Shown piece after piece: positions 1 to 5,461 of a stretch of DNA of 7,213 bases (positions within the stretch are counted from its first letter, which is position 1; every line of letters starts with the position of its first letter). This stretch comes from RGIG3077 sp045541475 (GTDB lineage Bacteria; Bacillota; Clostridia; Oscillospirales; Ruminococcaceae), in contig JAZQJI010000018.1 in NCBI GenBank assembly GCA_045541475.1, forward strand, positions 1-7,213, given 5' to 3'. Below the pieces are notes generated by a model. The model saw only the letters and a program-made list of their open reading frames with translations. It searched no databases and had not been told where the DNA came from. Made by a program: the position numbers and the translations under genes.

Positions 1-30
1 AAAAAAATACAAATCCACATCACTTATTTA

Positions 31-36
31 TATAAT
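31..36 (+). promoter_or_regulatory. Possible -10 element upstream of the first gene
   Basis: A perfect TATAAT hexamer lies 112 bases upstream of the first gene's ATG. The hexamer 17 bases further upstream (positions 8-13, TACAAA) matches the -35 consensus poorly, and in such AT-rich sequence a TATAAT can occur by chance. If used, transcription would begin near position 43 and the leader would carry the hairpin at 56-80. This is a weak call from sequence alone. Confidence 0.25.
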
Positions 37-55
37 ACCAATATCCAAAACCGTA

Positions 56-80
56 ATCAACCACGGGTTAAAAGGTTGAT
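56..80 (+). repeat. Short inverted repeat (hairpin) in the leader
   Basis: ATCAACC at 56-62 is exactly complementary to GGTTGAT at 74-80, with an 11-base loop. No run of T follows on either strand, so it does not look like an intrinsic terminator. It sits just before a Shine-Dalgarno-like stretch (AGAAAGGAG, 81-89), so it could be an operator or a leader hairpin affecting translation. A 7-base stem could also be chance in this composition. Confidence 0.3.
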
Positions 81-148
81 AGAAAGGAGAAAGGTATATT
101 TGTAAATGACTGTTAGATGAGTCAATTACATTATACCAGAATACTAAT

Positions 149-1006
149 ATGTTAGAACAACTCATGATTAATCCAATTATATGGGCAACAACATCCATTA
201 TAGGTATAGCTGGTTTCATTTTTGCGATTGTAACACATTTTAAAAACAAACGTAAAAAAGGGCTTTCGTATATTATTGATTCTAAAACATTGATACAAAA
301 TAAAAAATGTAATTTCGAAAAGCTTTCAATTAAATATGATGATATAGACATTAGCAATATGACTATTAGTAATGTTACGATATGGAATAGTGGTAACACT
401 GTTATTAATTCAAATGATATAGTTAAAGGGTATGAACTCACAATAAAAGTTCCTGATGATATTTGTATTTTAGATGTAACTACATTGTTAGAAAATGATG
501 AGACGAATAAATTTGTTGTTACGAGAACAGATGAAAAAACGATTCAAATTATGTTTGATTATGTGGGAATAAATGATGGTGTGGTAATACAGGTAATACA
601 TACAGGCAACAAAAAAAGCATTTCTGTAACATGCGTAATTAAAGATGGCGATGCTCCTAAAAATTTAGACAAAACGACATCTAAATTTGGAAGCAGTTTT
701 TTGAAAGCATGGCATTTGTCAAAAAAAGGTGAGATAATATACATGTTGATTTTTACTGGTTTAATGTGTGTTGTTTGGTTCTTTTTGTTGTTAATAAGCA
801 TTTTGATTGAAAACAAAATTATTATAAATGACAAAATAAAAGAGGTTGTTTCCATAAATTGTAGTTCTTATATACCAATATGGTTTGGCGTGGTAATTCA
901 AATTATATTTGTTGTTATGTTTATATTAACTATAAAAATAAGTGTAAGAGAATTTAAAATGAATATTCCTTCAAATTTAAGATATAAGGAGCAGAATGAT
1001 GGCTGA
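149..1006 (+). CDS. Membrane protein with cytoplasmic beta-rich domain, function unknown
   Basis: I do not recognise a named family. The 285-residue product has one N-terminal membrane helix (about 9-31) followed by the basic stretch KNKRKKG, which predicts that the next region faces the cytoplasm. Residues about 38-175 are rich in alternating beta-type segments and contain the turn N80-S-G-N83. Two more membrane helices follow (about 196-220 and 242-264), with a short outer loop between them and a charged tail. This N-helix plus beta-sandwich look is one I associate with uncharacterised proteins of genomic islands. The ATG at 149 has no good ribosome binding site, and neither does the in-frame ATG at 164, so the start is uncertain. 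Base composition is far more AT-rich than downstream (12 of 60 bases are G or C at 301-360), suggesting transfer. The 3' end overlaps hsdM by 8 bases, implying translational coupling. Confidence 0.8.
   Translation: MLEQLMINPIIWATTSIIGIAGFIFAIVTHFKNKRKKGLSYIIDSKTLIQNKKCNFEKLSIKYDDIDISNMTISNVTIWNSGNTVINSNDIVKGYELTIKVPDDICILDVTTLLENDETNKFVVTRTDEKTIQIMFDYVGINDGVVIQVIHTGNKKSISVTCVIKDGDAPKNLDKTTSKFGSSFLKAWHLSKKGEIIYMLIFTGLMCVVWFFLLLISILIENKIIINDKIKEVVSINCSSYIPIWFGVVIQIIFVVMFILTIKISVREFKMNIPSNLRYKEQNDG
986..991 (+). promoter_or_regulatory. Ribosome binding site for hsdM
   Basis: AAGGAG lies inside the end of the upstream membrane-protein gene. It stands 7 bases before the ATG at 999 but only 4 bases before the adjacent ATG at 996, which is why 999 is preferred as the hsdM start. 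Confidence 0.7.
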
Positions 1007-2471
1007 ATCAAATATATCACAAAAAATATGGTCAATGGCGGGGGTGCTGATGGACGATGGTGTTTCCAACAGCGACTACCTTGAACAGCTTACATATTTA
1101 ATATTCTTAAAGATGGCGGATGAATATTCAAAACCGCCTTATAAGCGTGATTTGGGCATTCCGAATGATTGCACTTGGGAGAGTTTATCTTCTTTAAGTG
1201 GTGCCGAGCTTGCAGAGAAATATAAATATATTTTGGAAACACTTGCAAAGAAAAGCGGCATTTTGCAGGAAATTTATACCGAAGCACAAAACAAGATTAC
1301 AAAGCCTGCAATTTTAAGCAGAGTTATTCAGATGATTGGCTCTGAAAACTGGGTGTCCATGGCTGAAGATGTTAAAGGTGAGATTTATGAAAGTCTTCTA
1401 TCCCGTGTTGCCGAAGATACAAAAAGCGGTGCAGGACAGTATTTTACACCTCGCGCCTTAATCAATGCTATTGTTGAGTGCGTTAAACCACAACCGGGCA
1501 AGACAATTGTTGACCCTTGCTGTGGCTCGGGTGGTTTCTTGCTTTCTGCAAAAAGCTATATTGAGTCCAATAATAGTCTTAATGCAGAAGAAAAGAAAAA
1601 GCTTAAATTTGAAACCTTTTATGGTTGGGAATTGGTTCGAGCAACATATCGTCTGTGCCTTATGAATTTATTCCTGCACAGTGTTGGTGATTTGAATGGT
1701 GAAGTTCCGATAACAAGAAATGACTCTCTTCTTTCAGATCCCGGTACAAGATATGATTATGTATTGACAAATCCGCCTTTCGGCAAGAAGTCATCTTTGA
1801 CTTTTGAAAATGAAGATGGCGAACAGGAAACTGAGGATTTGGTATATAACCGTCAGGATTTCTGGGCAACTGGTTCAAATAAGCAGCTTAATTTTGTTCA
1901 GCACATAAACACTCTTTTGAAAGTTGGTGGAACAGCAGCAGTAGTTGTCCCCGATAATGTTTTATTTGAGGGTGGAAGTGGTGAAATAGTCCGCAAGAAG
2001 CTACTTGAAACCTGTGATTTACACACCATCTTAAGACTTCCGACGGGTATATTCTATAAGCCGGGCGTAAAGGCAAATGTTATTTTCTTTGAGAAAAAGT
2101 CTGCAAGTCCTAATGTACAGACCAAAAATGTATGGATTTATGATTTCAGAACTAACATTCATTTTACGCTTAAAAAGAATCCCCTTAAGCAAACCGATTT
2201 GGATGAGTTTGTAAAATGCTATAATTCAGGAAACCTTGCAGGCAGATGTGAAACATACAGCGAAGAAAACCCCGATGGCAGATGGAGAAAATTCTCATAT
2301 GATGATATTATCTCTCGTGATAAGACAAGCCTTGATATTTTCTGGATTAAAGATAAATCCTTGGCAGACCTTGATAATCTCCCTGATCCTGATGTGCTTG
2401 CATCAGAGATTATGGAAAATTTAGAAAGTGCTATGGACAGTTTTTCAGAACTTATAAAAGCTTTGAAATGA
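999..2471 (+). CDS. hsdM: Type I restriction-modification system methyltransferase subunit HsdM
   Basis: HsdM is the S-adenosylmethionine-dependent N6-adenine methyltransferase of type I systems, normally working as M2S with a specificity subunit. The 490-residue protein is full length for the family. Residues about 5-125 form the helical HsdM N-terminal domain (LEQLTYLIFLKMADEY is characteristic). Then come GQYFTPR, the SAM-binding motif I DPCCGSGGF (starting at D172) and the catalytic motif IV NPPF (258-261), all intact. The C-terminal end is helical and probably contacts HsdS. The ATG at 996 is an alternative start, less well placed relative to AAGGAG. The gene overlaps its upstream neighbour and is followed after 10 bases by another small membrane-protein gene, not by hsdS. 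No hsdS or hsdR is visible here, so whether the enzyme methylates DNA in this cell depends on a specificity subunit outside the window. Confidence 0.97.
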   Translation: MAESNISQKIWSMAGVLMDDGVSNSDYLEQLTYLIFLKMADEYSKPPYKRDLGIPNDCTWESLSSLSGAELAEKYKYILETLAKKSGILQEIYTEAQNKITKPAILSRVIQMIGSENWVSMAEDVKGEIYESLLSRVAEDTKSGAGQYFTPRALINAIVECVKPQPGKTIVDPCCGSGGFLLSAKSYIESNNSLNAEEKKKLKFETFYGWELVRATYRLCLMNLFLHSVGDLNGEVPITRNDSLLSDPGTRYDYVLTNPPFGKKSSLTFENEDGEQETEDLVYNRQDFWATGSNKQLNFVQHINTLLKVGGTAAVVVPDNVLFEGGSGEIVRKKLLETCDLHTILRLPTGIFYKPGVKANVIFFEKKSASPNVQTKNVWIYDFRTNIHFTLKKNPLKQTDLDEFVKCYNSGNLAGRCETYSEENPDGRWRKFSYDDIISRDKTSLDIFWIKDKSLADLDNLPDPDVLASEIMENLESAMDSFSELIKALK

Positions 2472-2475
2472 GGTG
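2470..2475 (+). promoter_or_regulatory. Ribosome binding site that favours a TTG start
   Basis: GAGGTG overlaps the hsdM stop codon and stands 6 bases before the TTG at 2482. The in-frame GTG at 2473 lies within this site and has no ribosome binding site of its own, so TTG 2482 is the better start for the next gene. Confidence 0.55.
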
Positions 2476-2481
2476 TGGTTA

Positions 2482-2961
2482 TTGTCTTGGCTTGAAATTG
2501 TTGATTTGATTGTAAGTATAATTTCTGCTATTGGAACTTTTGGTGCAACTGTTATAGCTCTCTATTTAGCGCTACAGGGTCAGCAACAAAGACTAGATTG
2601 TGTTTTCGTGTGGGAAGAAGCAACTAAGAGTAAACCCACATTAATTATCAACAACATTGGGAATCGCACGGTTATTGTTGAGCGAGTAGACATCTTTTTT
2701 CACAAACAAAAAGTTGGAAGTTATGATATTCTGAGGGATTCAGTTTACAGCGACAATGCAATTGTACCTCCCGCCAAGGGTGTCAGAATCATTTTAGAAA
2801 GCGATGCTATGAATATAAATATCAAAGAATCCTATGATAAAATATATAACCTGACTACAGTTGTTAAAACTACCAACAAGAAGAAATATAAAACTATATA
2901 CAGATGTTGCTACAACGATATTGCTGATCTGAATTTTACAGAAGGTCTTCTCGGCAAATAA
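2482..2961 (+). CDS. Small membrane-anchored beta-domain protein, function unknown
   Basis: I do not recognise a named family. From the TTG start the product is 159 residues (162 if GTG 2473 is used). It has one membrane helix at about 9-31, then a soluble region of about 125 residues made mainly of predicted beta strands and ending in LGK. The turn N58-I-G-N61 followed by a V/I-rich strand resembles N-S-G-N in the membrane protein upstream of hsdM, although overall similarity is low by eye. No signal-peptide cleavage site is evident. The topology is uncertain because few charges flank the helix; a cytoplasmic beta domain is my guess by analogy with the first gene. It lies 10 bases after hsdM, in the position where hsdS often sits, but has no target-recognition domain and is too short to be HsdS. 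Its ribosome binding site overlaps the hsdM stop, so it is probably cotranslated with hsdM. Confidence 0.82.
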   Translation: MSWLEIVDLIVSIISAIGTFGATVIALYLALQGQQQRLDCVFVWEEATKSKPTLIINNIGNRTVIVERVDIFFHKQKVGSYDILRDSVYSDNAIVPPAKGVRIILESDAMNINIKESYDKIYNLTTVVKTTNKKKYKTIYRCCYNDIADLNFTEGLLGK

Positions 2962-2991
2962 TTTACACATTTAAAAGTTATAACCTATCAA
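2962..2991 (+). promoter_or_regulatory. Weak promoter candidate before the SANT-like gene
   Basis: TTTACA (2962-2967, five of six matches to the -35 consensus) and TATCAA (2986-2991, four of six to the -10 consensus) are separated by 18 bases in the only sizeable gap of the run. This could start a transcript for the SANT-like gene and the metabolic genes. The sequence is AT-rich, so a chance match is quite possible. Confidence 0.22.
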
Positions 2992-3025
2992 CAATCAATA
3001 CATTTAAATCCCGGAGGTTTATATT

Positions 3026-3370
3026 ATGGATATTACAAGAGCAAAAGAAATAGTTTCAACATTGGCAGAAGGTGTAGATCCTACTACCGGTGAAATACTT
3101 CCGACAGATCATATTTGCAACAATGTTGAAGTTGTCCGTGCATTTTATGCGTTATTGCAGCAAGAAATGCCTGCATCAAAGAAAAAAATGCCAGAAAATT
3201 CGGGCAAAAAGTGGACCGAGGAAGACGATGAGCTTTTGAAAGAGCTCTTTGAACGTGGAATGAAAAGGAGTCAGCTTCAAAAGACATTTATGCGTTCTCG
3301 CGCAAGCATAGAAGCAAGATTAGTTAAGCTTGGTCTTATTGAAGAACGTTTTAGATTTTGGAGAAGATAA
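3026..3370 (+). CDS. Small Myb/SANT-like helix-turn-helix protein
   Basis: The 114-residue product has two parts. Residues 1-47 form a short N-terminal module with the motif DPTTGEILP (18-26) and then a helix around VVRAFYALL. A lysine-rich linker (52-62) leads to a Myb/SANT-like helix-turn-helix: KWTEEDDELLKELFERG (62-78), a turn, and a probable recognition helix (about 90-102). This suggests DNA binding or a role in a DNA-acting complex; the target is unknown. The start is well supported by GGAGGT at 3013-3018, 7 bases before the ATG. The gene is separated from the upstream membrane-protein gene by 64 bases, while the next gene starts one base after its stop, so it groups transcriptionally at least as well with the downstream genes. 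It might be a local regulator, or an accessory protein of the methyltransferase module; the sequence does not decide between these. Confidence 0.88.
   Translation: MDITRAKEIVSTLAEGVDPTTGEILPTDHICNNVEVVRAFYALLQQEMPASKKKMPENSGKKWTEEDDELLKELFERGMKRSQLQKTFMRSRASIEARLVKLGLIEERFRFWRR
3360..3363 (+). promoter_or_regulatory. Ribosome binding site for the RibD-like gene
   Basis: GGAG, within the last codons of the SANT-like gene, stands 8 bases before the ATG at 3372. It supports that start over the in-frame TTG at 3330, which would add 14 residues unlike the family's N-terminus. Confidence 0.6.
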
Positions 3371-3371
3371 C

Positions 3372-4085
3372 ATGCCCAGACCATACATAATCTGCCATAT
3401 GGTGACTTCCATTGACGGGAAGGTTACGGGAGATTTTTTGTCCTGCTCTGAGTGTGAAGCGGCGACGGATGTCTATTATGAACTCAACCGTGAATACAAT
3501 AGAAAAGGTGCAAACGGCTTTATCTGCGGTCGTGTGACGATGGAAAGCAGCTTTACCAGCGGTTGGTATCCCGATTTGCCAAAATATCCGTGTATCGAAA
3601 ATAAAGATGATTTTATTCCCGATAATTTATCCGGCTTCTATGCCGTCAGCTTTGACCCGAAAGGCAAGCTTGGCTGGAAAAGCAACAAGATAATCGACGA
3701 AGACCCGGGATATAACAATGCGCAGATAATCGAAGTCCTTACCGAGCAGGCTGACGGGCGGTATCTCGGCTATTTACAGGCTATGGAGATTCCGTATATC
3801 TTCGCAGGTGAAACAGAAATTGATGTTCACATCGCAACTGCAAAGCTATATAGCCTTACAGGCACCTCTTCCCTGCTCTTAGAGGGTGGAAGCATTGTAA
3901 ACGGCTATTTTGAGCGCGCAGGGGTGATTGATGAGTTAAGTCTTGTCGTTGCGCCGATTGTTGCAGATGCAGAAGATAAGCCTCTCTTTATGGCAAGCTC
4001 TGTTTCAGACTTTGAATTAAAAGAAATCAAAAAGTACAAGAGTAGTGTAATTTGGTTAAACTATAAGCGAAACAAGGTGTTTTAG
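3372..4085 (+). CDS. RibD C-terminal / dihydrofolate-reductase-like NADPH reductase
   Basis: The 237-residue protein matches the RibD_C branch of the dihydrofolate reductase fold, soluble NADPH-dependent reductases typified by the pyrimidine reductase of riboflavin synthesis. Visible signatures are the N-terminal strand with S13-I-D15-G16-K17, the segment ANGFICGRVTME (47-58), and the C-terminal LLLEGGSIVNGYF (E171-G172-G173) followed by AGVIDELSLVVAPIVAD, which is the family's hallmark. There is no RibD deaminase domain, and no other riboflavin gene is nearby, so a role in riboflavin synthesis is not implied; many stand-alone members have unknown substrates. A CxxC pair (C25, C28) is present; its importance is unknown. 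The gene begins one base after the SANT-like gene and ends 4 bases before the exporter gene, so all three are probably cotranscribed. The family call is secure; the substrate is not. Confidence 0.94.
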   Translation: MPRPYIICHMVTSIDGKVTGDFLSCSECEAATDVYYELNREYNRKGANGFICGRVTMESSFTSGWYPDLPKYPCIENKDDFIPDNLSGFYAVSFDPKGKLGWKSNKIIDEDPGYNNAQIIEVLTEQADGRYLGYLQAMEIPYIFAGETEIDVHIATAKLYSLTGTSSLLLEGGSIVNGYFERAGVIDELSLVVAPIVADAEDKPLFMASSVSDFELKEIKKYKSSVIWLNYKRNKVF

Positions 4086-4089
4086 AAAA

Positions 4090-5448
4090 ATGGAAAACAG
4101 GAAAGAATTTTTGGCGACGGAGCCTATCGGAAGGCTTCTTTTCAGGCTGTCAATCCCGACGGTGGTGGCACAGCTTATCAATATGCTTTACAACATCGTT
4201 GACCGCATATACATAGGTCATATGCCGGGCGACGGAAGTCTTGCACTCACGGGTGTCGGCGTGTGTATGCCGCTTATTATGCTCGTTTCTGCCTTTGCAG
4301 CGCTCGTAAGCGCAGGCGGTGCGCCGAGAGCATCAATCTTTATGGGTGAAAAGAAGATTGATGCTGCGGAAAAGACGCTCGGCAACTGCTTTAGTTTGCA
4401 AATTATAGTGTCTTTGGTTCTGACTGCAGTTTTGCTTATATGGAACAAGGATTTGCTCCTCGCCTTCGGTGCGAGCGAAAACACAATCGGCTACGCAACC
4501 GAGTATATGAGCATTTACGCGATAGGCACTCTGTTTGTGCAGATGACCTTAGGTATGAACACATTCATCACGGCACAAGGCTTTACCAGTGTTTCGATGA
4601 TTTCGGTAATTATCGGTGCGGTGTGCAACATAGCGCTTGACCCGATATTCATTTTCGGTCTTGATATGGGCGTTCGCGGTGCGGCACTTGCAACAATTAT
4701 TTCGCAAATGCTTTCCTGCGTGTGGATTATATCTTTCCTTTGCGGCAAAAAGACACAGCTTCGCATAAGACGTGAGAATTTAAAGCTTGAATCAAAAATA
4801 ATCCTGCCTTGTATTGCACTCGGTGCAGCGGCGTTTGTTATGCAGTCGAGCGAGAGCGTTATTTCCGTCTGCTTTAATTCGTCGCTTCTCAAATACGGCG
4901 GTGATATTGCGGTCGGCGCAATGACGATTATGGTGAGCGTTATGCAGTTTGCTATGCTTCCGCTTCAGGGTATTGCGCAAGGCGCACAGCCGATAACAAG
5001 CTACAATTTCGGCGCAAAAAATGCCGCAAGAGTCAAGAAAACTTTCCGTTTGCTCCTGATCACTTGCCTTACCTATTCCATAGCGCTTTGGGCCGCGGTT
5101 ATGCTTGCGCCCGATGCTTTTGTCAAGATTTTTACATCGGATGCATCTCTTGCACAGTTTGCAGCCCCGATGCTACGGATTTATCTCGGCGGACTTTGCT
5201 TATTCGGCATTCAGATTGCCTGCCAGATGACCTTTACTTCCCTCGGCAAGGCTGTAAACTCCATTATCGTTGCGGTGGTAAGAAAGTTCGTGCTTCTCCT
5301 TCCGCTGATTTACATTATGCCGGCACTTTTTGCAGACAAAACAAGAGCTGTATATATGGCAGAACCCGTTGCGGATATAATTGCCGTTACATTTACGGCA
5401 ATACTTTTTACATTCCAATTCAAAAAGGCGTTAAAAGAGATTTCTTAA
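4090..5448 (+). CDS. MATE-family multidrug/cation antiporter
   Basis: This 452-residue integral membrane protein has the length and the two-fold repeat of MATE exporters (about 12 helices), which expel cationic drugs or metabolites using a Na+ or H+ gradient. The first half opens with PIGRLLFRLSIPTVVAQL, including the conserved P23, and YNIVDRIYIG (34-43, with D38). The second half carries the family signature QGAQPITSYNFGAKN (starting at Q297). The general look is of the MepA-like Gram-positive group, but the substrate cannot be read from sequence. AAGGTG at 4074-4079, inside the upstream gene, is a plausible ribosome binding site 10 bases before the ATG. The gene is tightly linked to the RibD-like reductase before it and the CoA-disulfide reductase-like gene after it (13-base gap). 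No frameshift or missing segment is apparent. Confidence 0.96.
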   Translation: MENRKEFLATEPIGRLLFRLSIPTVVAQLINMLYNIVDRIYIGHMPGDGSLALTGVGVCMPLIMLVSAFAALVSAGGAPRASIFMGEKKIDAAEKTLGNCFSLQIIVSLVLTAVLLIWNKDLLLAFGASENTIGYATEYMSIYAIGTLFVQMTLGMNTFITAQGFTSVSMISVIIGAVCNIALDPIFIFGLDMGVRGAALATIISQMLSCVWIISFLCGKKTQLRIRRENLKLESKIILPCIALGAAAFVMQSSESVISVCFNSSLLKYGGDIAVGAMTIMVSVMQFAMLPLQGIAQGAQPITSYNFGAKNAARVKKTFRLLLITCLTYSIALWAAVMLAPDAFVKIFTSDASLAQFAAPMLRIYLGGLCLFGIQIACQMTFTSLGKAVNSIIVAVVRKFVLLLPLIYIMPALFADKTRAVYMAEPVADIIAVTFTAILFTFQFKKALKEIS

Positions 5449-5461
5449 TGGAGGTGCGAGG

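Noticed and set aside
1..105. Open frame running in from the left edge (34 codons, ending in TAA at 103-105) that could be the tail of an upstream gene.
   Set aside because: It overlaps the TATAAT, the hairpin and the Shine-Dalgarno-like stretch, resembles no family I know, and a stop-free run of this length is not rare in three frames. It remains possible, but I cannot support it.
28..441. Minus-strand 137-codon frame opposite the leader and first gene, with hydrophobic stretches.
   Set aside because: It lies mostly antisense to a longer frame with a clear membrane-protein layout, and its hydrophobicity is expected from the AT-rich complement.
2482..2961. Idea that the gene after hsdM is a truncated hsdS.
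   Set aside because: It has an N-terminal membrane helix and no target-recognition or coiled-coil spacer regions, so it is not an HsdS remnant.
2967..3008. Nine-base direct repeat ACATTTAAA at 2967-2975 and 3000-3008, as a possible regulator site pair.
   Set aside because: It is AT-rich and short, with no symmetry or further copies noticed, so chance is a sufficient explanation.
3330..3371. Upstream extension of the RibD-like gene to TTG at 3330.
   Set aside because: The ATG at 3372 has a well-spaced ribosome binding site and begins right at the family's N-terminal strand; the extension would overlap the SANT-like gene.
4515..4892. Minus-strand 125-codon frame inside the MATE gene.
   Set aside because: It is antisense to an unmistakable MATE exporter and has no recognisable domain.
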